This document shows positions 24,001 through 36,479 of a stretch of DNA of 64,000 nt, piece after piece. The number at the start of each line of letters is the position of its first letter. Positions within the stretch are counted from its first letter, which is position 1. Origin of the DNA: Camarhynchus parvulus (taxonomy: Eukaryota > Chordata > Aves > Passeriformes > Thraupidae); the NCBI RefSeq assembly GCF_901933205.1, contig NC_044574.1, positions 45,603,609 to 45,667,608 of the forward strand. The letters are read 5' to 3'. A program made the translations under genes and the position numbers. The notes under the pieces were generated by a model. The model made no database searches and was not told the origin of the DNA. It saw only the letters and a program-made list of their open reading frames with translations.

Positions 24001-26794
24001 AGTGATCCTTCAAATCCTGGTTCCTTGGTGAGCACAAAGGATTCTGATGCGCTCTGCTTCTGCCAGCCACTGCATAGGGCATAAAAGATGTAATGCCTTC
24101 AGGAGGCTTCAGGAGTGCTTGGGTTTCTTGCAGTAAGAAAAGGCACTGAGAAGAAAATTTTTGTCTTTTGGTAAAGTGGAGACACTTTCCAGCATAAATT
24201 TAGGCCTGTTCTTAATAGTTGTAGTCAGGCAAATGTCCCTACAGGTAAATAGGACGGTACTGAAATACCATCAGTCAAAGCTGGGCATACACAGAGCCAA
24301 GTGGTGTCAGTTTAGAAGGTAGGCAACATCACTGCTACAATCTCACTATTTAAAACACAGAGTTTCTGCGCACCTTGAAATAACACACAAAGATTTTTCT
24401 AGCACTATTAGGAGATTCAGCTGCCAGTACCTTATAAGTAAAAGGAAATTTAAACTCAAAACATTGTGTCATGTAAGAAAGCAGCAGCATCTGATTTTTA
24501 ACAAAGAAAAGGAAAGTAGCATTTTTTCTGATATACTTTTACCAACATTTTTGCCAGAATAAGAAACTCAGTCACCTGTGTCCTGAAGTCAATTTTCGGT
24601 TTTTTGTTTGAGTGACTCAGCCATTGCTGCCTCCAACATGTTGTTTCCGTGGATATAATAAACATGAATGGCCTACAGCCAAACACTTTTGATATATATT
24701 AAATAAGCTACATGGCCAAATGATATTGGGCTTGCTTTTCACATAGACAGACACAGACTACATTTGTGCACTAGTCTGATTCTATTTAAATCTGTGAAAA
24801 ACTTTAATGTCTCTTGCAGTACCCTTTTACCTTTTCAAGTGTATCTTTTGATTCCCTAAAGTACCTGCTTAAAAATGGATCTTTATCTGTATATGGAAGT
24901 GCATATTTTATGGGCAGTAGGCTACTACTGCTATATCTGCACATCTATGGCTATGTGCACCTGTCTATTTGACTGCTAGCAATGCAGAGATGGTCCTGTG
25001 TCAGAGCCTGGTTGAGACTCAAACAAGAAAAGGAGTATATTCAAATCTGGTATTTGGTGCAGGGGTTAGCAGGGCGTTTGTAATACCACACTACCCTCTT
25101 CTACTGGGAAACTTGTAAAATCTCACTTGCAGTCCTGGAAAGGATTTGCACAGCTCTAATAGAAATGCTCAACTAAGATAGATGGGTCTGAGAGAGTCAC
25201 ATGGCCTTCCTGAGCATAAGTTATGTTACTAAATCAGCATATTGATTTGGGAACACAGCGTCCTGGAATTCTGAAAATGTCAGGCACAGTCTCAGTGCTT
25301 CACTCCTTTAAAATCGAATCAATTTAGCCAGCTTACTCTGGGGAAGAAACAACGATGTCAGATACATGCAAAAACCAGGGTGTCAGGCACTCCAAGTCCC
25401 ACTGCCTCTGATTGTTTTGAAAGGAAACACTCAAAAGGAAATATCTGGGTTGTCACATAGCTCTTCCTTGGTGGAAAGAAACCACCACAACAGGTAACAC
25501 GGATCTCTGCTTATGTGAACGCAGGTGTCACATCTCTCCATGGGTCTTTGGAGATTCCCAAGGTGGAGACAACCAATGAGGTTGAGAGGTAAAATTATAT
25601 GATCACCTGTGATGGTACTAATCCATCTACCTTACCCATGGGGTACATTTGAGATTAAAGGCAGAGACAGCCCATGCCCTTGTACTGTGACCTCCTGTTC
25701 TGTACTCATATTAATCAAGTGTGCCAATCCACAAATGGTCAAGGCTGCAGCATCTAGTGTGGAAAGCACATTTTGAACAAGTGGGGCCCATCAGCATGAA
25801 TACATTTGTAGATGTTAGCCATGTATATTTAGTTGATAGAATACATAGAATATTGGCACAAGTCGCTTCTGGGGAAAAAAGTGTGCCAAAACGTTTCACA
25901 CCAAGTGGACATTTTCTTCCTACCTGACTTGACAAAATATACAAGCATACACAAGATGTAAGGAAAAGGAGCAACTGGAAAGTTTCAGGGAACAAAACTG
26001 ATTTATGTTCCTTACTAGAAGTACCAAAACATCTTGTTCTGGTAGACAAAAGACTTCACACTGGGCTTTGATTCCTACACCATAGGGACCAGGTGCAGCA
26101 CGGGAGCCCAAGTGAGATACAAACTCCAACCCTGCCCTGCCATACACAAAGAGGGGAAGTGGAGAAGCTCTGCTGGTAATCAGCCCTGCAGAGGATATGT
26201 TAGCTCCCTGACAAAAGAGAAGTCACCACAACACAGGCCTGATGCAGACCACTTACTCCAACCTTCCACAGCTCCTTGTGCAGACTCCCTGAACTACAGG
26301 CTTGACTTGGTCAATACCATTACAGACATCTGCTTCCAGGCTTTGCTGTCCTTGAGCTGAACACCCCTTTTTTATGTTGAAAAGCTCCCTAAAACTCAGC
26401 TCCTAGAGATGACTTGGGCATCACTAGAGAGATCCGAGTGTCACCAAGACAGAGACAGATATATCAAGATGCTGCAGCCAGAAAAGACACAGTAGGACCT
26501 TGTTGACCTGCACACTTTGAGGATGAGGTGGGCAGGCTGTTATCTACTGCAAGTGAAAAGTGCACAGCCACGACTTCCTGCTATTGTGAGCTAGCAAAAG
26601 AGGGAAAAAACATCTTGAATACGTTATCAAGACAACTACAGTTTCTTCACTAGATTTCAGCAAAGAAAATCTGTACAGACAGCCCGGCAGCCGCCCTGCC
26701 CTTCTTCTCTAAGGCAATGATGAAATATAACCACAAAAATTTCCTTGCTAGTATAAACTGGAGGATTCATATTATTCGTATTTGAAATAGGATT
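24001..26794. other. Non-coding stretch, no gene recognised
   Basis: About 2.8 kb with no exon, RNA gene or recognisable repeat. Two moderately long minus-strand frames (25711-26049 and 25920-26147) have no visible domain and overlap plus-strand frames. Confidence 0.45.
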
Positions 26795-26907
26795 ATGCAA
26801 AGGAGAGTTGGATTGCAAGTTGTTTGATGGAGAAGTGGGAAAAGCAGTTCTCGGTCCCAGCAGACCAAAAACTCCTTCAAAATAATATAAAAAAGGTGAT
26901 GATGTTT
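26795..26907. repeat. Unidentified dispersed repeat, copy 1
   Basis: A 113-bp segment that recurs in direct orientation at 27574-27684, at roughly four-fifths identity by eye. Shared landmarks in order are 'atgcaaag', 'tttgatgg', 'aagtgggaaaagc', 'ccaaaa' followed by 'ctccttcaaaa', and 'aaaaggtga.gatgttt'. It matches no family I can name, and similarity stops shortly beyond these limits. It could be a local segmental duplication or two pieces of an unnamed repeat family. Confidence 0.8.
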
Positions 26908-27137
26908 TCTCTGGAAAACATTATACATGGCAAAAATCTATTTAGTATTTACAGAAACTGAGAAAAAGGGAATACAGGTCCTAGGTTCAGTGAAGAGAGT
27001 GGATAGCAGTCAATAATCAACCGTGTACATGTGTTGTGTCCACAAATACAAACAAATCCCTCATACCTCAGCCATTGTTTTCCGTTTGTTCCTTTTGCCC
27101 CTCAAAACCTCCCTTGGCTTCGCTAAATATAGCAGGC

Positions 27138-27165
27138 TTGATGCACAAGCCTTCTTGTGCATCAA
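27138..27165. other. Perfect 12-bp inverted repeat with 4-nt loop
   Basis: The arm TTGATGCACAAG is followed after four bases (ccct-type spacer, 'cctt') by its exact complement CTTGTGCATCAA. The hairpin is perfect and compact but does not extend beyond 12 bp. No microRNA precursor-length stem or terminator context is evident. It may be chance, a cruciform-prone site, or a factor-binding palindrome. Confidence 0.9.
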
Positions 27166-27435
27166 TAGCCAACATTAGGGCCAGCTTTCTGCTTCCCATT
27201 TCTCATGGCAGTGGGAGTGGTATGGGACATCATCCAGGACCCTGATATTCATGTCCTCTCCATTTCCTACATGAGTAATAACCCATAGTACCATCACCTC
27301 TGCTGTGCTTTGTGATGTTTCTCCCTGTCATGGCAACTAAGTCCCATGCAGACAATTGCTGTCTCCCCACTGGTGGGAATGGGGAAAGAGAATCAAAACA
27401 TAAAAGCAAGAAAATTCAAGGAGTATTCACCAATT

Positions 27436-27571
27436 TACAGAATGCTTTGTGTTGGAAGGAACCTTAAGCATCACCTAGTTCCAACCCCACTGCAAGGACA
27501 TGGCTAAGGACACCTTCCACTAGACCAGGTTGCTCAAAGACCCATCCAACCTGGCCTTGAACATGCAGCAC
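27436..27571 (-). mobile_element. CR1 LINE, 3'-end fragment
   Basis: The sequence starts 'cagaatgctttgtgttggaagg' and continues with 'catcacctagttccaacccc', 'ggacaccttccactagacca', 'ggttgctcaaagacccatcc' and 'aacctggccttgaaca'. This is the standard antisense readout of an avian CR1 3' terminus. Only about 135 bp is present, so it is a severely 5'-truncated dead copy, which is normal for CR1. Its truncated end abuts copy 2 of the unidentified repeat, suggesting insertion at or near that boundary. Confidence 0.93.
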
Positions 27572-27573
27572 AA

Positions 27574-27684
27574 ATGCAAAGAGCTGGACTGTAAGTTTTT
27601 TGATGGTCAAGTGGGAAAAGCCCTTCTAGGTCTCAGCAGGCCAAAATCTCCTTCAAAAGAATATAGCAAAAGGTGAGGATGTTT
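27574..27684. repeat. Unidentified dispersed repeat, copy 2
   Basis: Direct-orientation partner of the segment at 26795-26907, about 780 bp away, differing by scattered substitutions and a 2-base gap. Divergence of this size suggests an old duplication. It begins within a few bases of the truncated end of a CR1 fragment. Confidence 0.8.
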
Positions 27685-30379
27685 AATAGCCAAAGCTAAA
27701 GCCATGTGCCAGAAAGCAAAGCAAGGAATTCATTCATCACTTCTACTCCGCAGGCAGGTGTTCAGCCACCCCAGGAGAGCAGGGCTCCTTCACACGTGGC
27801 AGCTATTGGGGAAGACAAACATCATCACTCCAAATGACCCTGTCTTCTTTCTCCTTCCCACAGCTCTATATGCTGACCATGATGACACCCTTTGGTGTGG
27901 GATATCCCTTGGGTAAGTTGGGGTCAGCTATCCTGGCTGTGTCCCTTCCCAACTCCTTGTGCACCCCCAGCCTCCTCGCTGGTGGGGTAGATGGAGGCAC
28001 AGAAAAGGCCTTCACATTCTATGTAAGCACTGCTCAGCAGTAACAAAAACATGCCTGTTTTCATGAATGCACTAAATATTCTCACACAAAATCCAAAACA
28101 CAGCACTGCAACAGCTACTAAGAAGAAAATGAGGTCTATCCCAGCCAAAACCGAGGGATTTTGGTTTTTGGACACTCCACATCTTCCCTCAGCTAAGGGG
28201 AAGGCATTCCCCAGAAGAGGCTTCTCTCAGGAATGTTCTCAGTTCTGGCTGCTCAGGCACACAAAGATGTTAAAAAATATCATTAAATCAAAGCTAATCA
28301 GATGGCTCCCTGTTTGTCTCAAGACACTGTTCAGACTTCCTCATTTAAAACCTTTCATAGATTCAGCTCAATCTGCTTCACAACTCTTTCTTTTCTAATT
28401 CCTCTACTTATCTAATATCGCTTTTTCTTTGTCATTTCCCATGCCCTTCTGACACAGCCTTCGTTTAAGTTTTCACCTCATCTCACCATTGATTTTCAAG
28501 CCCTGTCTGAGGATGCACTCCTTTTCTCCTCTGTGTCTTAATTTCTCTCCTTGAAAAGCAAGATCTATTTCAGCTCTGCTGCCTCTATGAAGACAGAGAA
28601 CAACGTGAGCATGCTGGAGTCACACTTGTGTCCTAGCCAACGAGGGCATTGCTTAGAGGATAAATTGAGATGCCACAATACACTTGGTCTTCTCTGAAGC
28701 TTTATACGCTCCTCGGGTGGTCTTGTGCTGGACCCTCCACACAAGCCCAGATTTTACAGATTGCAGGTAGGTGGCTTTTGATGCTACATTGCTTAGATCT
28801 CATGTTGAATATGATAAATCATTTCTATTCCTTAGCCCTGATTACTTTCCCTCCTATATTGCATGAAATAAGCTGGCATTACCATAAAACACAAAATGCC
28901 CAGGACTGTATTTAGTATTTCTTACTTTTCATGCCCTTCCCCCACCCACATCCACACACTGAACCTCCTTTATAGGTAGTCATGGATTTCTATCATCTGA
29001 GGATCAGAGCACTATGCATCCATCAAGAAGGGTAAAATATTCACAGGAAGAGACTACAAGATGAGGAAGAGGTCCAGAATGCATAATATGTATCAGAGGA
29101 ACAGATGTACACAGAAAATAAAAGTTCTGCAAACTGCAATAAAAATTTCCTCTGTGACAAGAACTGTGCATTTTTCCATGGCTGTCATAGATTTCATGGA
29201 ACCAGTGAAATCCAACCATTTTCAGAAATCCCATGAAACTTACCTTTTCACCTGAATCCACACAAAATCAGAATTTTTCCATAAGAGCCCTCATAAAATT
29301 GACACATTTTCTTAGAACATTCCATGAATTTATATAGAATATTGCAGTTTCTTTTAGCCTAGTCTCTCATTGCACCTCTTAAAATTACAACCTTAGCTAC
29401 TGAATTTTTACATTTCCTTCTTTTCAGAAAAATAGATTGTGCCAAAATATAATAGGCATGAAAATACTCTCCTATAGGAAGGAAACCAGAAGCCCTCATA
29501 AATGTATTATAATTGGCACTGAAAGTTTTAATCTATATACAGTGAATTCTTACCAGCTCAAGAGCAACCTCAACTGAACATTCCTCTTTTGACTATGGAA
29601 AAATTGACATTACAGAAACTGTTATGTACAAAAATATACTCAAGTTTCTAATTAAAGTAGGGCGCTCCCTACTTTACTTTTTTTAGGGAAGCAGATAAAG
29701 AATGAAGTGACCATTCTGGTACCTGACCAATGACAGTGAAGAATAGCAAATGAGGAAGTGCCACCACAAAAAAGAAACTTCAGGAGGTAAATACAATGGT
29801 TAATTTATTCTCTAAACATACTATATATTTGCCTAAATAAATTCTCAGATCTAACAAAGAGGAGCAGGCACTCTGGCATCAGTGTTCATTAAGTTCCCAG
29901 AGTGACAGCTGAGCCATTTGTTCTGGTTGAAAACAAATCAATACAACAGCTCAAACTCTCCTGTACACAAGCTGGTGAGCAAGCATCCCAAATCACAGTC
30001 CACCTCAGGTCCCACTATTGCAGTTAGCTCCATTCACTCTTCAACAACACTACTGTCCAAGAAGGAACCAAAAATCAAGGTTCTTTCCATGATCTACAAT
30101 TAAGCCTTGAACCAAAAGGACAATCATTGATACCAGCAGGATTTAACCCTGGCAGTCGATCTAAACTCTGGAGATTTCATGCAAGGCAAAATAAACAGTT
30201 TAGGAGAATTGATAGTGCTGCTGAGAAACTTTCACAGGACACAGACGCCAATGAAGACAAGGAATAGAAGACATAGTAGCTGGAAGATAATGGCCTAAAA
30301 AAGAACAAATTAATATGCTCTTAAATAAATCAGAGATCTTCAAATTGATTGGGCACAATGTATTTCAACTCAGGAATCT
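27685..30379. other. Non-coding stretch, no gene recognised
   Basis: About 2.7 kb without recognisable exons or young repeats. The frame at 28051-28398 plus (115 codons) is K/F-rich without a known domain, and its antisense is also partly open. From about 29100 to 29330 the sequence carries several 'tccatgaa' and 'ttcatgg' words, but no clear repeat structure. Confidence 0.45.
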
Positions 30380-31570
30380 TACATGGCCACTTTAAGAGCT
30401 CTCTGAATCACTGGACAGTCACCTCTCAGAACGCAAGAATAGAAGATGAGGTACTAAAAGACTGGGGAAAAGTAAACAGAACATCCAGCTCTGCAAAGCA
30501 GGGGAAGCAGAGCTAAGGAGTTACAAGCCTGCCAATTTGTCTTCAATCCTCAGAAAAACACCAGAACAAGTATTCAAACTACTTATAAGTGCCTAGAAGA
30601 TAACATGGAAATGAATAGCAGCTAGTATGGATTTCTAGAGCATAAATCCTGTCAAATCAATGTAATTTCCTTCTTCCATATGGGAACAAGCCTTGTGGCA
30701 GAAGCAGAGCAGGAGATGTCACGTTTCCTGATTTAGTAAAGCTTGCGGTGCTGTCTCAAATGTCACTCTCACGCACACTAACAAAACGTGGTCTGAACAA
30801 AATTGCAAGACAGGTATGAAAGTGGTTGGGCATAATGCATAGAGAAAGTTATCATTTGCCCATAGTCAAAGCCATCTCACAGTACAGAAGGATTAAAATA
30901 CTCTGCTGTGGATATGATTGTGTTTTAGTACTTCCATAAATCATCTGCCCATGACACAGCACACTTACTGCGCTTGCAGACTACACAAACATCATGCACA
31001 GGACAACTACAGGTGCAGAGGTTCAGAGTTTAAAGAGATGCTGAGGAATAACTGTGGTGTCAAGAAAAGTGGTAACACTTAATGGGGGATGGAAAGGAAG
31101 AGTCTGCAAGGCAGAGATGGTCTAATTGAAGAGCCCCAGAAGAAAAGCAGTGGAAGCAGTGGAAGCAACCAGAGGTCCAGAAAATGTGTCCAGGGAAAAA
31201 AATTCGAAAATTCTAGAGTCTTCAGAGGAGATAATTTTTGGGAAGGCAATTTTAAGAATGAATGTCCAAGAGTTTGTCACACACAGGGTTCTTGCATGTA
31301 CAAAGTTTGACAAATAACAGCTTGAATTTCCAGCAAGACAGATGCAGGTCAGACATTAGAGAAAAACATTTATAATAACAAAGATAGTGAAGTACTGGGA
31401 TGGATCCTGGGAAAACTATGAAATCTGGAATCTCTATCAGCAGATGTTTTTAAGAACAGCCTAGAAAAAAAAAACATCAATTCTTTAAGGAATGATATAA
31501 ATATAACCAATTCTGCAGAAGGGGAACTTCTTGAGGCCCCTTCCAGCCCTACTTTTCTAAATGTCAAATG
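30380..31570 (+). mobile_element. Ancient CR1/L3-like LINE, reverse transcriptase to 3' end
   Basis: Landmarks of an old amniote CR1/L3 ORF2 appear in order on the plus strand: 'ggagttacaagcctgccaat' (NYRPV.L type), 'aactacttataagtgcctag', 'agctagtatggatttct' (Q.GF type), 'cctgtcaaatcaatgtaattt' (SC.TNL type) and 'gatttagtaaagct' (DLSKAFD type). The copy ends with 'cttgaggccccttccagccctacttttcta', equivalent to the CR1 3' signature. Stops and indels are dense throughout. It is clearly older than the avian-type copies at 32.6 and 39.6 kb. Boundaries are approximate. Confidence 0.72.
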
Positions 31571-31661
31571 TCCTCCTATGTTTTAAAGCCTCAAACCACC
31601 AGAGTATATAAACACACAAGTAATCCCATTGACTTCAAAGCAAGTACACATGGGATTTAAG

Positions 31662-31690
31662 CATATATATATATATACACACACATATAT
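31662..31690. repeat. (TA)n/(CA)n compound microsatellite
   Basis: About nine TA units followed by a short CACACACA run and more TATA. It lies just downstream of an ancient LINE 3' end. Confidence 0.9.
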
Positions 31691-32639
31691 GCATAACTTG
31701 CCAGATCAGTGTAGCCAAAGGAAATATCTTGCAAAAGTGACTGCATTTGTTTAAACTGCCCTAGATATATATCAGCATTGTATTTAAAATGTGGTTTCCT
31801 GGATTTCACAAACAGTCTATAGCAGAACACCATGGAATTGTGCTACAGCCTTTTGAACAATTGTTCATTTGCATGAACCTTGTAAAACAGTATCTATATT
31901 CATTGAAGATGGCTGGCAGTGAGAAAAGGAAAGAAATAGGCATAAAAGGTCCAATCAGGGAAAGAACATGTTGAGAATGCCAGTATTTTCTGCTCATAAC
32001 AGCACATTTTGTTTGGTTTTTTTTTGGTAAACCAGGTTGCTTACAGACAGTTTCAATATGTAGTATCTATAATGTTGAGGACGCTAGATTATAAACATGT
32101 ACAGAAAAGAGGAAAGCTTCTTCAACTGTCTCTCACACCTCCTTCCATATGTTATCACCAAATGTTTTATTGTATGCCAATTTTCAGCAGACACCATTGG
32201 AAACAATAATTACTTTGCACAAAATTCAGTAAGATCTGCTGTAAATTATTAACCATCCTCCCCCTCTGTCTCTACCATATTTGTATCTTTCTTTTAGAGG
32301 GGAGGATGTTGTATGGGAGTCCAACAACATCAAGGGCCATTTCACCACAGAGGATAAGTGTGGTTCAGTGCTACTTCATTTGACCATTGCATTGGAGTTG
32401 AGACTGGCACATACATTCCAGAATATTAAAGGACACTTTGGCACGCCTTAAGAACTGGTTGGGCAGGAAAACCACATGGGAGACTGAGCCTTAGCCTTGC
32501 CCTTGCTGCACATTACCTGCTAACCACTTATTTTGTCCTTGATTTACACAATAAATCCTTCTATAAAGAAAAGGTGCACATATTAGAAGCACCTACAATT
32601 ATATGTACCTCCATCTTTCTCAGAGCCGTCAAGAAACTA
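31691..32639. other. Non-coding spacer between two LINEs
   Basis: No exon or repeat family is recognised. Open frames are under 70 codons. Confidence 0.5.
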
Positions 32640-33722
32640 GAAAATGGAAAAAGGGAAACATAACCCCCATTATTCAAAAGGAAAGAAAGACCTAGGGAAC
32701 TACAGGCTGGTCAGTTTCACAACCATGCCCAACAACGTCATGGAGCAGATCCTTCTGGAAACTGGGCTAAGGCACATGGAAAATAAGGAGGTGATTAGTG
32801 ACAACCAACATGGCTTCACGAAGGGCAAATCATGGCTGACAATTTGGTGACCTTCTATAATACAGTGACAGCACTGGTAGATGACAGAAGAGGGAATTAG
32901 ATAATCTACTTCAACTTGTACAAAACTTGGTGCTGTCCTGCTTCATATCCTTGTCTCTAAACAGTAAAGACACGGATTTGACAGATGGACCACTCAATGG
33001 ATGAGGAACTGGATGGATGGTCACACTCAAAGAGTTGTGGTCAATGATTTGATGTCCAAGTGGAGAGCAGTGATGAGCGGTGTTCCTCAGGGGTTGGTAT
33101 TGGGAGCAGTGCTGTTTAGAATCACTGGGAAGGGATGCCATCCAGAGGGACCTGGACAGGCTTTAGAGGTGGCCTGTGCAGACCTGATGAAGTTCAACAA
33201 GGCCAGGTGCCATGTCCTGCATCCCACTGTCAATACAGGCTGGGTGGGAAATGGATGGAGAGCAGCCCTGAGGAGAAAGGCTTGAGGATGTTGGTTGATG
33301 AGAAGTTCAACATGAACCATCAATGTGCACTTGCAGCCCAGAAAGCCAGCTCCATCTTGGGCTGCATCAAAAGCAGTGCAGCCAGCAAGGCAATGGAGGA
33401 GGTCCTGCCCTTTTACTCTCATGAGACTCCACCTGGAACACTGCATCCAGCTCTGGGGCTCCCAGCCACATAGGGATAGGGCAAGGGCGAATGACCTCAA
33501 ACTGATGGAGGCAGGTTTAGAGTAGATATTAGCAAGAAATTCTTCACTATGAGGGTGGTGAGGCACTGGAACCTCATCCCTAGAAGTGTTCAAGGCCAGG
33601 TTGGATGGGGTTTTGAGTAACCTGGTCTAGTTGAAGGTGTCCCGGTCCATAGTGAGAGGTTGGAATAAGATGGTCTTTAAGGTCCCTTCCAACCCAAGCC
33701 ATTCTATGAATCTGTGAAATTA
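32640..33722 (+). mobile_element. CR1 LINE, 5'-truncated, two internal deletions
   Basis: A clear avian-type CR1. The 5' end starts in the reverse-transcriptase fingers ('aactacaggctggtcagttt', NYR.VS type). The translation 33001-33120 contains the [13 protein letters not shown] motif. Near 33117 the reading jumps from that motif straight to the 'ggatgccatccagagggacctggac' segment, so the catalytic FADD box is deleted. Near 33477 a second jump loses the region with 'MIRRLKYL..E' type sequence seen in the copy at 39.6 kb. The element ends 'ggtcccttccaacccaagcc' and 'attctatgaatctgtga', the CR1 3' terminus. It is inactive. Confidence 0.95.
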
Positions 33723-36479
33723 TATTCCCTAGCAATAACAGAACCCTTCCTAAACAAACACCTGATTAAAGAAAAGACAATTGTCTGACTTCTGGAGCCC
33801 TATGCAAACCAGCTCTCTTGCACTGGGAGAAAAGTGGGTAAGTGGAATTTCAGAGTATGGGATCCTATAAATAGGCACTGCCTCCTTCAGCAGACTGAAC
33901 TCTTTGAGTATGATTAGAACCAAAACCACCAACACACTGCTCCAGATTAGGAAGGATATACAACACAGCCAAAAGTCACATCAGCTACAACTGTGAAAAG
34001 AAAACATAAAATCTGGAACTGCATCTGGAAATAGGCAGGAAGCCACCAGGGTTGCCAAACTACTGCTCTCATGTGTAGAGAAAGTCTTGTAAAACCAGAA
34101 AAAGCAATGCATTTCTGCATTTTTTTTCAGGTACAGGTCAAGACAAGTTTCCCATGAAACCATGAATTCCCACAAAGATGGGAAAAAACTGCAAAGAACA
34201 AGCTAATCCAGACATAAATGGAGAGCAAATGAAATAGGATATGGAGAAAAATCCTTGCCTGCATTAAGCTCTGGCACATAAACCACCAGTTCCTTCCAAC
34301 TGGTCTACCAGCAATTTTGACTTGGCTTCCTAATTCCCAGAAGGGAAAACAATCACTCAAACAAAAAATTCACCCACTCAAAATGCTGAAACAACGTTCA
34401 ACACTTTTTTGTCAGGTTTATCTAAAAATATTGCCTGTGAAACATGCAGCCCCACACAGAAAACCTTCTGCCACTCATGTCCCCCCTTCAAAAGATCTAA
34501 CAAATGCTTAAAGCAATTGCCTGCCTTGTGCTCGTGCCCTGACATAAGAATTTCTTGTTTGCTTCTAGAAATGACTTAAGGGTTTGCTATCCATTTTGGA
34601 GCAGTGTACTTTTAACATATTTTATTATTATGACTTATAGGCAAGATGTGAAAACAGAACAGCCCACAGAACTATCATTTAAATCCACTGATACTTCATG
34701 CTTCACACAGCTAATACAATCCTTTGACCTACCAATCCAAATAGCGTTTAAAAGCTTGAATGGCAAGATGCTGTCTGCTCAGGGCTGCTGATACAGAAAG
34801 TCCCTGTATAAATCACAATATTACAGAAGTCACGAAAGCTGTGAATTTTGGTGTCAGCTGTGAAAATATTCCATCTGCTTTCTGTCTTGTAGAAAAATGT
34901 TTAAAATCTGTCTAAGTACAGGAAGTTTATTTTTGCTTCATCAGTGCAGCAGAAGTAAGCAGTGTAAGACTGGTGAATAGTGCCTCAGAGTTCTGATATT
35001 GCTCCAGGTGCTTGTGAGGTTTCCAAAACAACATTTTGGGTTTCATTCAGACATCCAATTGCACTACTATTTAACTTCACACCCTTAATCCAGACTAAGC
35101 AATTCACTGAGTGCTTTTCTAATAGCTGCACTTGAAAACATAGCAAAAACAGTAATGGGCTCCATAACATCAATGAGCTAAAGCTGACTTTGACAGCATA
35201 TTCTGGGCAGAGGGCTGGTGTTGTGAATACATCTGTGTCAATAAGCATTTGCTTCCCTTATATGCTGGATCCCTGTTAGTAATAAGCCGCTAAGTAAAAA
35301 GCCATTCAATTCACCTGAACACCTATTTGCAGATTCTGGAGTTTAGGCAGCCAGTTTCAGAAGGCTAGCTCTTTTTATGTAGCTCTTGACAGGGACTGAT
35401 TTTATACTTTCACTTTATTTCTCTTTTTCATTTAGGTCATTCATCTCTTTAATGGAAAGTCTATAGAAAAATTATGACAAAAAATTACACAAGAGATAGA
35501 TTACTTTTTAAATGCCCATCACTACTATTACCCCATCCCAGCCAATGTGACATTCAGCAAAGAGCCCCATATTCATTTTATTTATACTCTGTCACCTTCC
35601 TGAGATTCCAGACAAGTGGGATCTGTACAGTATTGGTTAGACTTAGTATAAAAAGAGAGCATGAAGCCAACATAAGAAGGAAAAAGAAAAAGTGGTGCAA
35701 GAGAATTTAAAGATTTCCAAGGACTAGGCTTTTCAAAGGTGCCTAGAATAAATTCAGAGCTGTTTTCAAAGGATATGAAGAAAGATCAGTGCCCACAAGG
35801 ACCCGGCCTGCTTACCACCTTTTTTTTCCCCTTCACCAAATATCTCCCTTCCTCTAGCACCTCAGCAAAGACTTTAAACCTGTGCTCAGGTGGAGGGGTC
35901 ATTTCATAGCTCAGGGGGATGGGGTTTGGATGGAAGAGCTTGATAGCACCTTCTAGGGCAAACACCTGTCAGGGGACTGTCTGAGTTCAAAAGGAATCTT
36001 TGAGTGATTTGATAATTAAATGAAAAAATGAATTACCTAGGTAAGCCTTGCCAGTCCCAGGCTCCTGTATGACCACAAGACCTTCAAAACAAAGTATAAA
36101 CTCCCTCCCCTTCAATCTGCAATGCCTCCCACAGGAAAAGCTCACTGTCACACACATTTTAATCCATGGGTGGAGGTGCTGCTCTTTCAGCTTGTTACAG
36201 GAGATAACTCTCCTGTTTCCAATCCTCTATTATCTGCCTGTCTTTTCCCACACCTCCACCCACACTAACAGGCTCTTTGTTCTCCAGGGGATTGTTTTTG
36301 CAGAGGGCAAAGAGTGACTGGAATAGGCAGCAGACACCTACCACAGTTGCTTTTCCTTCCCAGGTGATTCCCAGTATTTTATTTTCCTACTGCACTTTCT
36401 GTGCAGGGGGAACAAGGGTAAAGAGGCCTTTAAAAGATAGTAGGGAACTGCTGTGGTGGTTTCAAGATGGAGCACGCAA
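33723..36479. other. Non-coding stretch, no gene recognised
   Basis: About 2.75 kb with no recognisable exon, RNA gene or repeat. A T-rich run followed by C lies at about 35820. All open frames are under 95 codons and lack family features. Confidence 0.5.

Noticed and set aside
33087..33593. 168-codon minus-strand frame
   Set aside because: It is the antisense shadow of the plus-strand CR1 copy at 32.64-33.72 kb.
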